The notes below the pieces were generated by a model. The model was not told the origin of the DNA. It saw nothing but the letters and a program-made list of their open reading frames with translations, and did not search any database. DNA of 64,000 nt from Lentisalinibacter sediminis (GTDB taxonomy: Bacteria; Pseudomonadota; Gammaproteobacteria; Steroidobacterales; Woeseiaceae), in assembly GCF_040706615.1 (NCBI RefSeq), contig NZ_JAPDRF010000004.1, forward strand, positions 62,001 to 126,000, given 5' to 3'. This document shows positions 16,255 to 25,624 of this stretch, piece by piece. The translations under genes were made by a program, and so were the position numbers. Each line of letters begins with the position of its first letter. Within the stretch, counting starts at the first letter, position 1.

Positions 16255-17319
16255 CTACCCTCGCGACACCGCCTGCGTGCGACGAATGAACCGGCTGATC
16301 CGCCACGCACGCCGCATCACCAGGAAGTGCGCGGCGCCGAAAGCAACCCAGAGCGCGAAGAGCAAACCGTCCGCGACGCCGAGAACGTGCCCGCCGTAGC
16401 CGATGGCAACGCCCAGGGCCGACGCGCCGGCCATGACTGTCAGGCAGCCGCGGGTGGACAGACCCATACGCTGCAGGATGTGGTGGATGTGCTCGGAGTC
16501 CGCGCGGAAAGGCGACTGCCCCTTCAAAATCCGCCGAAACATGCTGCCGAAGAGATCGAATAGCGGCAGCGCGGCGAACCACAGCCCCACCACCGGCGAC
16601 ATGACCCGTCCTTCACCCTGGGACAGCCCGATGACCACGAAGGCCACCGCGAAACCGAGCACCGTGCTGCCCGCATCGCCCATGAAGGTGCGAACACGCC
16701 GGTTCCCCTTCATCGGGAAATTGAACACCAGGAAAGCCGCGATGGCGGCGCACAGCACCAGGATCAGCGACTGCCATGCCGTGTTGAACCCGACCAGCAG
16801 ACAGCCCACCAGCGCCATGAGCGTCACCGAGCCTGCCAGCCCGTCCATGCCGTCCAGCATGTTGAAGGCGTTGATGACGGTGACAATCACCAGCACCGTG
16901 AACACGAGCGAGAACGGACCCAGTTCGATGACGCCGGCGAACAGCGGGTCGCCGATGTCCGCAACGAGGATGCCGGCGCCGTACACCGCGATCAGCGCAG
17001 CACACGCCTGGCCGATGAGCCGGGCCGCGGCCGGCAGGTCGAAGCGGTCATCGATAGAGCCAACGACCACCAGCAGCAGTGCCGCGAGGTAGAAGAAACC
17101 GGGAACGCTGGGTTCTGCGGACCACAAGAACGGGAGGGTGAAAGTGAGCCCCGCGAACATCGCCAGACCGCCGATGACCGGCACATCCCCGATATGGGAT
17201 TTCCGGCCGCCAGGCGTATCGATGAGGTGGACGGCGACCGCGACCGGCCGCAGCGCGAGGAGAAAGAGAATCGTTATGGAAAACGCCAGTACGGCGGAAA
17301 AAGGCATTCCGTCAGCCAT
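16255..17319 (-). CDS. wecA: Undecaprenyl-phosphate HexNAc-1-phosphate transferase (WecA/TagO type)
   Basis: 354 residues with about ten or eleven membrane segments. It transfers an N-acetylhexosamine-1-phosphate from UDP-sugar to undecaprenyl phosphate at the inner membrane, starting polymer or O-antigen units. Family motifs are in order: TPGGRKSHIGDVPVIGG, SIDDRFDLP (catalytic Asp pair), NAFNMLDGMDGLAG, RVRTFMGDAGS, and the C-terminal DSEHIHHILQRMG. The start ATG at 17319 has GGAAGTGTC upstream. It lies downstream of the manC operon on the same strand, separated by 226 bp with a weak terminator. It may initiate the polymer built by the neighbouring cluster, while the TIGR03013 enzyme serves another. 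Confidence 0.93.
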   Translation of the reverse strand: MADGMPFSAVLAFSITILFLLALRPVAVAVHLIDTPGGRKSHIGDVPVIGGLAMFAGLTFTLPFLWSAEPSVPGFFYLAALLLVVVGSIDDRFDLPAAARLIGQACAALIAVYGAGILVADIGDPLFAGVIELGPFSLVFTVLVIVTVINAFNMLDGMDGLAGSVTLMALVGCLLVGFNTAWQSLILVLCAAIAAFLVFNFPMKGNRRVRTFMGDAGSTVLGFAVAFVVIGLSQGEGRVMSPVVGLWFAALPLFDLFGSMFRRILKGQSPFRADSEHIHHILQRMGLSTRGCLTVMAGASALGVAIGYGGHVLGVADGLLFALWVAFGAAHFLVMRRAWRISRFIRRTQAVSRG

Positions 17320-17461
17320 CGGCAGACACTTCCCTTGTGGTCAGCAGCGAAAACCCAAAGCGACTAAATCGATTAGTCCGTTAACCCCAACCCTTGCAGG
17401 CTTTTCGACGCTCTTACCGATGCTTTATTGTGCTCTTAGTCGCCACGGTGTCACGACTAAA

Positions 17462-17480
17462 AAGACCGTATGTGGGTCTT
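17462..17480 (-). terminator. Weak intrinsic terminator after manC
   Basis: On the minus strand, AAGACC-CACATAC-GGTCTT is followed by a short T run. Upstream in plus coordinates, TTAGTCG and CGACTAA (17436-17442, 17454-17460) form a second small inverted repeat in the same gap. Confidence 0.45.
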
Positions 17481-17545
17481 GGCGCACATGGTACCCCGGA
17501 TTATGAAAAAAACAACTACTTAGATCACAAAAATCACGTAGTCGA

Positions 17546-18625
17546 TCAGATCTCCGACCGCCGCTGCTCTTTCAGCCACTCCACGATCTTCTTCACGTCC
17601 TGGGCGCGCTCCTTCGGCAGCACCATCACCGCGTCTGCGGTCTCCACGACCACGAAGCCGTCCAGCCCCACCGCGGCCACCAGCCGGCTGCCGGCGCTCA
17701 CGTAGGTATCCCGGCAACCTTCGGCAATGACATCGCCGAACAGCGAATTACCGTCGCCGTCCTTATCGGCCACATCGTGCAGCGCCGACCAGTTGCCCAC
17801 GTCGCTCCAGCCGGCATCCAGCGGCACCATCATCGCGCGCGTCGTTTTCTCCATAAGCGCGTAGTCGATGGAGTCCGACGGGCAGGCATCGAAGGCCTCG
17901 GCGTCGAGTCGGACGAAGTCGCCCTCCTCCCGACCGTCTACTGCGCGGCGGCAGGCGGCCAGGATCTCCGGTGCGTGGATTTCCAGCTCAGCCAGCAGCT
18001 CCCGAACAGGGAAGAAAAACATGCCGCTGTTCCAGAAATGCTCGCCGCCGGCTACATAGCGCTCGGCAGTGGCGGCATCCGGCTTTTCCTCGAAAGAGGC
18101 AACCGGCACCGCGCCATTGCCTTCTGGCTTCGCCTGAATGTAGCCGTAGCCCGTGTTGGGATGATCCGGTACCACACCGAAGGTCAGCAGATTGCCGGCC
18201 TCGGCCGTCGGCAACGCCGTGCGAACCGCGGCGAGGAAGGCCTGCGGATTCGTAATCATGTGGTCTGCGGGCAGGATGAGCAGCAACGGGTTTTCGTCGG
18301 GGTGGACAACCTCGGCCAGCAAGGCTGCGAGAGCCGCCGCCGGTGCCGTGTTCCTGCCCGCCGGCTCCAGCACCATCGAGGCAGCGGATGCAGCTTCAGT
18401 CCCAAGTACCTCTGTCAGCTGCTCGCCTACGGCGAATCGGTGCTGCTCGTTGCAGACGACGATCGGTGACTCACAGGCGTCACCCAATCCTTCCAGGCGA
18501 CGCAACGTTTCCTGCAGCAGGGAGCGTTCGCCGGTCAGGCGGAGAAGCTGCTTCGGATTCCCTGCGCGAGACGCCGGCCAGAGGCGAGTGCCGGAGCCGC
18601 CGCAGAGGATGACGGGGATGATCAA
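17546..18625 (-). CDS. manC: Mannose-1-phosphate guanylyltransferase, single-domain
   Basis: 359 residues from a TTG at 18625 that overlaps the fcl stop (TTGA); family members start just there, with LIIPVILCGGSGTRLWPASR. It makes GDP-mannose from mannose-1-phosphate and GTP for Gmd. Nucleotidyltransferase motifs include CGGSGTRLWP, LPADHMI, FEEKPD and GWSDVGNWSAL. The usual ManC/AlgA has about 470 residues with a C-terminal cupin isomerase domain; this one stops after the transferase part, so isomerase activity must come from another gene. Last gene of the ugd-gmd-fcl-manC operon. Confidence 0.93.
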   Translation of the reverse strand: MIIPVILCGGSGTRLWPASRAGNPKQLLRLTGERSLLQETLRRLEGLGDACESPIVVCNEQHRFAVGEQLTEVLGTEAASAASMVLEPAGRNTAPAAALAALLAEVVHPDENPLLLILPADHMITNPQAFLAAVRTALPTAEAGNLLTFGVVPDHPNTGYGYIQAKPEGNGAVPVASFEEKPDAATAERYVAGGEHFWNSGMFFFPVRELLAELEIHAPEILAACRRAVDGREEGDFVRLDAEAFDACPSDSIDYALMEKTTRAMMVPLDAGWSDVGNWSALHDVADKDGDGNSLFGDVIAEGCRDTYVSAGSRLVAAVGLDGFVVVETADAVMVLPKERAQDVKKIVEWLKEQRRSEI

Positions 18626-19557
18626 GCGGCACCCCCGTGCTCCCGATACCACTCGTAGGTCGCGCCTATCCCGGCGCGAAGCGACCATTTCGCCTCCCAA
18701 CCCAGGCTGTGCAGTCTGGATACGTCGAGCAGTTTCCGCGGAGTACCGTCCGGCTTTGAGGTATCGTACTCGAGCGAGCCATCGAACCCGACGACATCCG
18801 CCACGAGCTCTGCAAGATCGCCGATGGGGATATCCTCTCCCACTCCGATATTCACGATCTCCGGATTACTGTATGTCTCCGCGAGAAATACAACTGCATT
18901 AGCGAGGTCATCCACGTACAGAAACTCCCGCCGCGGATCGCCCGTGCCCCAGATCGGCACTGCAGCGTCACCGCGCTGCTTCGCCTCGTGGAACTTGCGG
19001 ATCAGCGCTGGCAGCACGTGAGAGGTCTGCAAATCGAAATTGTCGCCAGGACCGTACAGATTAGTCGGCATCAAGGAGATGGCATCAAAGCCGTACTGCT
19101 TTCGATAGGCCTGGCACATCTTGATGCCGGCAATCTTTGCCACCGCATACCACTCGTTCGTCGACTCCAGAGGACCGGTCAGCAGCGTATCCTCGCTCAT
19201 CGGCTGAGGCGCCATCTTCGGGTAAATACAGGAAGAACCCAGGAAGACAAACTTATCGACGCCCGCCTCGTACGAGTACTGGATGAGATTCGTCTGAATC
19301 CGCAAATTGTCGCGGATGAAATCGGCAGGATATGTGTCGTTGGCCAGAATTCCGCCCACCTTGGCCGCCGCATCGATGACCACGGTGGGACGCTTGGTCT
19401 CCAGGAATTCCCGTACGGCATCGCCGCTGGTCAAATCGACCTCGCTGCGGGTCTTCAGAACAAGGTTCTCGTAACCCTGTCGCTCAAGTTCGCGCACCAC
19501 GGCCGACCCGACCAGCCCGCGATGGCCGGCCACGAAGATGCGGTCACCCCTATTCAT
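18622..19557 (-). CDS. fcl: GDP-L-fucose synthase
   Basis: 311 residues, an extended short-chain dehydrogenase with NADP-binding GHRGLVGSA near the start, SSCIYP, the catalytic Tyr-Lys pair in NEWYAVAKIAGIKMC, and NLYGPGDNFD. It epimerises and reduces GDP-4-keto-6-deoxy-D-mannose to GDP-L-fucose. Its start overlaps the end of gmd by 8 nt and its stop overlaps the manC start by 3 nt, so the three enzymes of the pathway are translated together. The presence of the full route shows that fucose is a likely building block of the polymer. Confidence 0.96.
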   Translation of the reverse strand: MNRGDRIFVAGHRGLVGSAVVRELERQGYENLVLKTRSEVDLTSGDAVREFLETKRPTVVIDAAAKVGGILANDTYPADFIRDNLRIQTNLIQYSYEAGVDKFVFLGSSCIYPKMAPQPMSEDTLLTGPLESTNEWYAVAKIAGIKMCQAYRKQYGFDAISLMPTNLYGPGDNFDLQTSHVLPALIRKFHEAKQRGDAAVPIWGTGDPRREFLYVDDLANAVVFLAETYSNPEIVNIGVGEDIPIGDLAELVADVVGFDGSLEYDTSKPDGTPRKLLDVSRLHSLGWEAKWSLRAGIGATYEWYREHGGAA

Positions 19558-20635
19558 GATAATTGAAGGCCCGATAGCCCTCGCGCTGGATCAGCGCATC
19601 CCGCCCGGCAATCTCGAGATCCGACTCCACCATCTCGCTCACCAGTTCCCTGAATCTGATCTTCGGCGTCCAGCCGAGCTTCTCTTTCGCCTTGGTGGGA
19701 TCGCCGAGCAGCGTCTCCACCTCCGTAGGCCGGAAGTAACGGGGATCGATACGGACGATGACATTGCCATCGGCGTCCACCCCATGCTCCTCCACGCCCT
19801 CGCCCTGCCAGCTGACAGTGATTCCCAGTTCAGCCGCAGCTAGCTCCACAAACTCTCTCACCGAGTGCTGCTCACCCGTCGCGATCACGAAGTCCTCCGG
19901 CTGTTCCTGTTGAAGCATGAGCCACTGCATCTCGACGTAATCGCGGGCGTGCCCCCAATCACGCAGCGCATCGAGATTACCGAGATACAGGCAGTCCTGA
20001 AGTCCCGTCTTGATACGGGCCAGAGCGCGAGTGATCTTCCGGGTCACGAAGGTCTCTCCACGAATGGGCGATTCGTGGTTGAACAGAATGCCGTTGCAGG
20101 CGTAGAGCCCGTAAGCCTCACGGTAGTTTACCGTGATCCAGTAGGCGTAGAGCTTGGCAACAGCGTAGGGCGAGCGCGGATAGAACGGCGTGGTCTCGGT
20201 CTGGGGAGTCTCCTGTACCAGCCCATACAACTCCGACGTCGAGGCCTGATAGAAGCGAGTCTTCTCCTCCATGCCCAGAATCCGGATCGCTTCCAGGATA
20301 CGGAGGCATCCTACGGCATCCGCATTTGCCGTGTATTCCGGCGTCTCGAATGACACGGCGACATGGCTTTGGGCTGCAAGATTGTAAATCTCATCCGGCT
20401 GTACCTGCTGGATGATTCGGATCAGATTCGTCGAATCCGTCAGGTCGCCGTAGTGCAGGATCAGCTGCGGATTCGGCTCATGGGGATCCTGGTAGAGGTG
20501 GTCGATGCGGTCTGTATTGAAGGAGGAGGCCCTCCGTTTAACGCCATGGACCTCGTAACCCTTTTTCAGGAGGAACTCTGCCAGGTACGCGCCATCCTGG
20601 CCGGTGACGCCGGTAATCAGTGCCGTCTTGCCCAT
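19550..20635 (-). CDS. gmd: GDP-mannose 4,6-dehydratase
   Basis: 361 residues from the ATG at 20635 (MGKTALITGVTGQDGAYL, the family start); the ORF is open to 20731 but that adds no conserved sequence. It converts GDP-D-mannose to GDP-4-keto-6-deoxy-D-mannose. Motifs include TGVTGQDGAYLAEFLL, KRRASSFNTDRIDHLY, ASTSELYG, the catalytic SPYAVAKLYAYW, LFNHESPIRGETFVTRKI and RPTEVETLLGDP. It lies 25 bp after ugd and overlaps fcl by 8 nt. Confidence 0.97.
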   Translation of the reverse strand: MGKTALITGVTGQDGAYLAEFLLKKGYEVHGVKRRASSFNTDRIDHLYQDPHEPNPQLILHYGDLTDSTNLIRIIQQVQPDEIYNLAAQSHVAVSFETPEYTANADAVGCLRILEAIRILGMEEKTRFYQASTSELYGLVQETPQTETTPFYPRSPYAVAKLYAYWITVNYREAYGLYACNGILFNHESPIRGETFVTRKITRALARIKTGLQDCLYLGNLDALRDWGHARDYVEMQWLMLQQEQPEDFVIATGEQHSVREFVELAAAELGITVSWQGEGVEEHGVDADGNVIVRIDPRYFRPTEVETLLGDPTKAKEKLGWTPKIRFRELVSEMVESDLEIAGRDALIQREGYRAFNYHE

Positions 20636-20660
20636 GTCGCTCTTCTGTATTGGTGGTCGT

Positions 20661-22040
20661 CTATCCATCGCCCCGCCGACGCTTCGGATGTGCGATACGC
20701 TCCTCGCGGCCAGGAATATGCCCGCGACCAATGGCGTAGTAGGTGAAGCCCATGTGCTCCATCAAGTGCGGCTCGTACAGGTTACGACCGTCGAAAATTA
20801 CCGGTTGTGTGAGCTTGTCCTTGATGGAGTCGTAATCCGGACTGCGGAACTCCTGCCACTCTGTGACGATGGTCAGCGCATCAGCGCCTTCCAGCGCCTC
20901 CATGGACGATTCGCAGAAGACGAGATCATCGCGCTTACCGTAGATGCGCTCCGCCTCCTCCATCGCAACCGGATCGTACGCGCGGACCGCCGCGCCCGCG
21001 TCCCAGAGCGCTTCCATTAGGACACGGCTGGGCGCCTCGCGCATATCGTCTGTCTTCGGCTTGAATGCGAGGCCCCAGAGGGCAAACGTCTTACCGTCCA
21101 GGTCCCCATCATAGTGTTCCAGGATTTTCTCGAACAAGCGACGCTTCTGTCGGTTGTTTACCGACTCCACAGCATTGAGCAACTCGGCATCATAGCCTAC
21201 CGCAGTCGCGGACCGGGCGAGCGCCTGTACGTCTTTCGGAAAGCACGAGCCTCCATAGCCTATGCCAGGATAGATGAACTGGTAACCAATGCGCGGATCC
21301 GAGCCTATGCCGATGCGCACCTGCTCGATGTCCGCGTCGAATCGCTCGGCGAGATTGGCGAGTTCGTTCATGAAGCTGATTTTCGTAGCAAGGATAGCGT
21401 TAGCCGCGTACTTAGTCAGCTCCGCCGAGCGCACGTCCATGGCAATCAGCCGATCATGCTGGCGAGTGAATGGCTCATAAAGAACCCTCAGTAGTTCAGT
21501 TGTACGAGGATTGTCAGCGCCCACGACGATGCGGTCCGGCTTCATGAAGTCATTGACCGCGGCGCCCTCTTTCAGGAACTCTGGATTCGATACTACATCG
21601 AACTCCAGCGGCACCCCGCGCTTGGCGAGCACCTGCGAGACACGCTCGCGGATCTTGTCAGCCGTGCCGACCGGCACCGTAGACTTATCCACGATGATAC
21701 GGTACTCGTTCATGTGCTCGCCAATACTCTCGGCCACAGCCAGCACGTGCTTGAGATCCGCCGACCCGTCTTCGTCCGGCGGCGTTCCTACGGCGATGAA
21801 CTGGAACGTGCCGTGGTCGACGCCTTTCTCAATGTCCGTGGTGAAATCGAGGCGGCCTGCCTCGATGTTGCGCTCCACCAGTGGCTCCAGTCCTGGCTCG
21901 TAGATCGGGAGCTCGCCCTTGTTCAGGCGCTTGATCTTGTCCTCGTCGATATCCACGCAGACCACGTGGTTGCCCATCTCCGCCATGCAGGCACCGGTGA
22001 CTAGGCCCACGTAGCCAGAGCCGAAAATTGTAAGTCTCAT
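20661..22040 (-). CDS. ugd: UDP-glucose 6-dehydrogenase
   Basis: 459 residues from the ATG at 22040 (MRLTIFGSGYVGLVTGACM). It oxidises UDP-glucose twice with NAD+ to UDP-glucuronate. Conserved features are the GSGYVGLVTG Rossmann loop, STVPVGTADK, SNPEFLKEGAA, the catalytic Cys in GYGGSCFPKDV and FKPKTDDMREAPS. It heads the ugd-gmd-fcl-manC unit; the 930-bp non-coding stretch upstream should hold the promoter. Its product can feed the UDP-glucuronate 4-epimerase at 38 kb. Confidence 0.97.
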   Translation of the reverse strand: MRLTIFGSGYVGLVTGACMAEMGNHVVCVDIDEDKIKRLNKGELPIYEPGLEPLVERNIEAGRLDFTTDIEKGVDHGTFQFIAVGTPPDEDGSADLKHVLAVAESIGEHMNEYRIIVDKSTVPVGTADKIRERVSQVLAKRGVPLEFDVVSNPEFLKEGAAVNDFMKPDRIVVGADNPRTTELLRVLYEPFTRQHDRLIAMDVRSAELTKYAANAILATKISFMNELANLAERFDADIEQVRIGIGSDPRIGYQFIYPGIGYGGSCFPKDVQALARSATAVGYDAELLNAVESVNNRQKRRLFEKILEHYDGDLDGKTFALWGLAFKPKTDDMREAPSRVLMEALWDAGAAVRAYDPVAMEEAERIYGKRDDLVFCESSMEALEGADALTIVTEWQEFRSPDYDSIKDKLTQPVIFDGRNLYEPHLMEHMGFTYYAIGRGHIPGREERIAHPKRRRGDG

Positions 22041-22970
22041 AATAGCTGCCAAAAAACGCAGGATTGCACTGCATGGTCTGTGGAAAGCGTAAAATCCTAT
22101 CCCTTTAGTGCACCGCTGGACCAGACCTCCTTCTCACTTTGGAAAATCGACACAATTCCATGCACACCCTCACATGTCGGCCGTGAGAAATGCGGGATCG
22201 CCCCGAAGATTCCTACGTCTAAAGCCTAGGGGATTCAGCGATGAAGCAGAAGCAGTACCGATCAGGAGCAGATTTCCATGCTGGAGCAGAACCACTTCGG
22301 CAGGCCATCATCACCGCAACCAACCTGTCCCTTCACGAAAACAAGCGGAGTTCCGATAATCGCTGTCAATCCAGTATTACAGCGTGTAGATATGTGAGAA
22401 TAGATAGGGCATTGCCCACCCCAAAAACACCGTCAGGCTTTAGGCCAAATCCGCAAGGAAGGACATAAGGAAAAACCAAAGGAGAATTGCGTTAGATACG
22501 CGATATGCCACTGTAGAAAGCGATTTCGCCTTGCATTGTTACTCCGGCATTAACACAAGTCCTCTAGCGCTGGTCGATGCCCAGCGAGTCACAAACCTTA
22601 AAAAAACTCGAGAACTTCTCATCAAGGGGCAACTTCCCAAGTGTCAATTTTGTCGCTCTGCGGCGGGAGGCTATCTTGGGCACTCGTCTTACTGCTACGG
22701 AAGATCCTCCATCGCATCGTATCGCCCCCCCTTAATATGGACTCCGTGTCGCATCTAGGCGATCTTCTCTTGGCCCAGACACGGTACCAGGTTAACTGGA
22801 CCCCATTAAGTATACAGTTCGGGAGACCTCTTGATGGTGCTTCGCCAAAGCTAAGGAAAGAATGGCCAAATCTATACCTCTTTGCCATCCTCGCAAACGC
22901 CGAATCGGGTAGCGTTGACGCGCGCAACACATCTTGCCCACCCCATCAGTACACCCTTTACTCGCGCGAT
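22041..22970. other. 930-bp gap without a convincing gene, A+T-richer than flanks
   Basis: Several small ORFs exist on both strands (for example 22622-22930 minus and 22641-23045 plus), but none has a ribosome site, a family motif or coding bias. No transposase motif or terminal inverted repeat was found. It must hold the promoter of the ugd operon and the 3' leader of the methyltransferase unit. It may be decayed DNA at the edge of an acquired block. Confidence 0.5.
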
Positions 22971-23621
22971 CTAGGCATGTTTTTCAGCCACGACAATCAT
23001 AGATTTAGCCAAGGGAGGAATGCGCCCCACACGATAAAATTTTAAATTGGATAATCCGGCCTCTTCAAGCAGAGCGGATAAAGTCTGAATCGACCAGAAC
23101 TTGATATGCCCATGATCCCATAACGCCGTAAAGTGATCGTCCATTTTGCCCGTGATCGCCAAGGCTAAGTTCTTCCAGTAGCCGTGGTAGGGCGTCGACA
23201 ATATGGCTCTGCCTCCCACCTCGAGCAAGTCGTAAACTGTCCTAGCGTACTCCCTTGGAGAATACAGATGCTCAACGACCTCTAGACTTATCACTACGGG
23301 AAACGTGCCGTACATCCCCGCTAGGTCGTCATAAGCAGAGCCCCTCTCAAGGCTTAAGCTTGGAAAACTCCTATTGGCTTGCGAGATCCCCTCACGAGAT
23401 GGATCTATACCGGCAACATGCCATCCTTCCTCCGCCAACCGTGCTGCAATGCTGCCGTTCCCACAACCAACATCGAAGAGTCTAGGCCGTTGCCCATTTC
23501 CCTTTAGCACTGCCCAAGAATACTGCAACTCTTTAAGGACCGTAGGCAAGAGGTAAGTATGAGCCGATGCATGACCTGCGTCCGGATGACTGTAACCGGA
23601 TATTTCCTCTATATCCTTCAT
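22971..23621 (-). CDS. Class I SAM-dependent methyltransferase
   Basis: 216 residues from the ATG at 23621, preceded by GAGGAATT. SAM-binding motif I is LFDVGCGNGSIAARLAEEGW (about 47-66), motif II region HVAGIDPSREGI follows, and VVISLEVVEHLYSPREYA is the post-II motif typical of UbiG/Methyltransf_11-12 type enzymes. Its place at the end of the glycosyltransferase block suggests methylation of a sugar or of the polymer end, but the acceptor cannot be read from sequence. It lies 131 bp downstream of a glycosyltransferase gene on the same strand. Confidence 0.85.
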   Translation of the reverse strand: MKDIEEISGYSHPDAGHASAHTYLLPTVLKELQYSWAVLKGNGQRPRLFDVGCGNGSIAARLAEEGWHVAGIDPSREGISQANRSFPSLSLERGSAYDDLAGMYGTFPVVISLEVVEHLYSPREYARTVYDLLEVGGRAILSTPYHGYWKNLALAITGKMDDHFTALWDHGHIKFWSIQTLSALLEEAGLSNLKFYRVGRIPPLAKSMIVVAEKHA

Positions 23622-23752
23622 GCAAAATTCCTCGGTATGAGACCTCAATTAGCCTGAGCTTTGCTCGCGGCGAGAGACACTCAATTAGATTCAAGGTGGT
23701 ACGGATACCAGTGGGCCCGAAGTCAAAGCCCAGCATCGTTATCGGTTCTGGT

Positions 23753-24517
23753 CTATCTATCTTTGCCAGTAGACCAATGGAAAAACTGCCCGAGTTTACT
23801 GACGTTCTTGAGAAACAGCGCCCTCGCTCCTCCAATCTGGTTCTGACGCAGCGCCCGATAGTCTTCACTGCTCTTCCTAATCAGATGATACAGCGACCTA
23901 TTGCTCTCGCCACCCAGGCGCATCTTGACCAGGACTTCCCTTATATAAACTAGGGAAATCTTCCCAATCCCTAGCCATCTCAGTATCGCATCGTAATCCG
24001 CCGCTATACGGAAAGACGTGTCATACAGACCCCATCTCTCGAAGACTTCCCGCTTCAAATAGAGCGTAGGATGCGGCGGCATCCACCCGCGTGACAGATT
24101 ACTCGGGTTATACTCACCCGCTCGCCAGTTTCGAATAACGCTGTGCGGCTCATGTGAAGACACATACTGTAAGTCCCCGTACACACCATCTGCCTCAGAT
24201 CTCTCTAGAATAGATGCAACCTTCTCTATCACCGATTCGGATGCAAAGAAATCATCTGAGTGCAAGAGACCAATTACATCCCCAGTCGCACGTTGAATAC
24301 CCTTGTTTAACGCGTCATAAATGCCTTTATCAGCCTCGCTATATACCTTGACTCCCGGGCCCGCCAACGCTCTCGCGAGCTCCAGTGTCCCGTCTGTCGA
24401 CCCCCCATCTTGGATTATGTGCTCAATGTTCGAAAATGACTGGCTCCCGCAACTCTCGATTGCATGCGCTATTGTCGCTTTGCGATTGTAAACCGCTGTT
24501 ATGATAGAGATTTTCAT
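23753..24517 (-). CDS. Family 2 glycosyltransferase
   Basis: 254 residues. The GT-A fold start MKISIITAVYNRKATIAHAI, the IQDGGSTDGTLE nucleotide-binding loop, SEADKGIYDALNKGI, and the metal motif LLHSDDFF (Asp-Asp near residue 88) are typical of WcaA-like GT2 enzymes. FRIAADYDAILRW matches the acceptor-side motif of the group. It presumably adds one sugar of the repeat unit on the cytoplasmic face of the inner membrane. Donor and linkage are unknown. A gap of about 200 bp separates it from the next GT2 gene upstream. Confidence 0.9.
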   Translation of the reverse strand: MKISIITAVYNRKATIAHAIESCGSQSFSNIEHIIQDGGSTDGTLELARALAGPGVKVYSEADKGIYDALNKGIQRATGDVIGLLHSDDFFASESVIEKVASILERSEADGVYGDLQYVSSHEPHSVIRNWRAGEYNPSNLSRGWMPPHPTLYLKREVFERWGLYDTSFRIAADYDAILRWLGIGKISLVYIREVLVKMRLGGESNRSLYHLIRKSSEDYRALRQNQIGGARALFLKNVSKLGQFFHWSTGKDR

Positions 24518-24715
24518 AGGCCGATTTTGCCCAGAAGGTTCAATCGCGATACTGCTTCGCCCGTATCGTTCGTGCAGATAACCGACAATAGCTGTGCACT
24601 TACCGGCGCTTTCACGGAAAATTGTTACCGTCTGCAGAGAAATACCAAACTCGCTTTTTGAACCGCGCGATAGCGTCAGCGCGAAGATTGGATATGTTAC
24701 TGAAACGTATGGGAC

Positions 24716-25624
24716 TCACTTCACCTCGATCCCCAGCTTCTTTCTTATGGCTGTGAGAGCATCAACTCCATCCTCTTCCATACAGCGACGCACTTCAGCG
24801 ACCTTCGCATCCACCAGATATCTGTACCAGAATCCCTGTAAGAAATGAAACGAGGTCCCCTCACGCCCATCTAGGAACCCAGCACGTAGAAAATATCTGT
24901 AAACGAAGTAGAGCAGCGCTCTTGCCCCTAACGGCAGCCTCGAATACACGGATTCCTTCACCCATCGCTTGCGCGCATCTTGGCCAGCCCCTCTCGATTT
25001 AGCCACAGTATCGAAAGGCAGAAATGCAAACTCCAGATTCAACAGATCTACTGCTTCCCGACTAGCGTAGCTGTTGTGCTTATCGATCCACCAACTCAAT
25101 GAGTTAAGGTTGTCATCTAATAGCTCACCTTCTAACTCCACTGTCTTACCAGATACTTTAATATGCTCATCCATCCACCGTTCTTCGCACCGGCCACGCC
25201 CTAAACGGAAGATTCGTATCACTTTAATGGGAAAGACGCCACCATATTTAATTCTCTTGCCTTGAAATTTCATCCGTCTCGCGAGGTAGACCCCATCGAT
25301 ATCTTCCGGAAGGGTCGACACTCTCGCCTTGATCTCGCTCGAAAGCGTTCCGTCTATGTACTCATCCGCATCTATTCTCAGAACCCATCCTGTGCTGTCC
25401 GCTAAGCAGGTTAACCCCCAGTTAAATTGAGTGGCATAATTAACCCACTTATGCTGGACCACCCGGGCACCACAGCGTCGTGCGATCTCTATCGTCTTAT
25501 CCGTAGAGTAACTGTCCACTACCACCACCTCGTCTACACACGATCTAACACTCAAAATACACCGCTCGAGATGCAGTTCCTCGTTGAGCGTTAGAATCAG
25601 GGCAGTAATCCTATCACCGCGCAT
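24716..25624 (-). CDS. Family 2 glycosyltransferase, WaaE/KdtX-like
   Basis: 302 residues from the ATG at 25624, which has an exceptionally good ribosome site (GGAGGAGGTGACA before the ATG). The start lies within the last codons of the polymerase gene (11-nt overlap). Motifs: ITALILTLNEELHLERC, VVVDSYSTDKTIEIARR, YATQFNWGL, and WVLRIDADEYI with the DAD metal site, characteristic of LpsC/WaaE-type GT2 enzymes. The C-terminal region (YFVYRYFLRAGFLDGREG) is also typical of that group and may contact the membrane. Donor sugar unknown. Confidence 0.9.
   Translation of the reverse strand: MRGDRITALILTLNEELHLERCILSVRSCVDEVVVVDSYSTDKTIEIARRCGARVVQHKWVNYATQFNWGLTCLADSTGWVLRIDADEYIDGTLSSEIKARVSTLPEDIDGVYLARRMKFQGKRIKYGGVFPIKVIRIFRLGRGRCEERWMDEHIKVSGKTVELEGELLDDNLNSLSWWIDKHNSYASREAVDLLNLEFAFLPFDTVAKSRGAGQDARKRWVKESVYSRLPLGARALLYFVYRYFLRAGFLDGREGTSFHFLQGFWYRYLVDAKVAEVRRCMEEDGVDALTAIRKKLGIEVK

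Noticed and set aside
22907..22925. JUMPStart/ops-like GGTAGCGTTGACG
   Set aside because: Partial match only, and on the strand opposite to the polysaccharide genes.
22041..22970. Small ORFs in the long gap (for example 22622-22930 minus)
   Set aside because: No ribosome site, no family motif, overlapping frames of equal length on the other strand.
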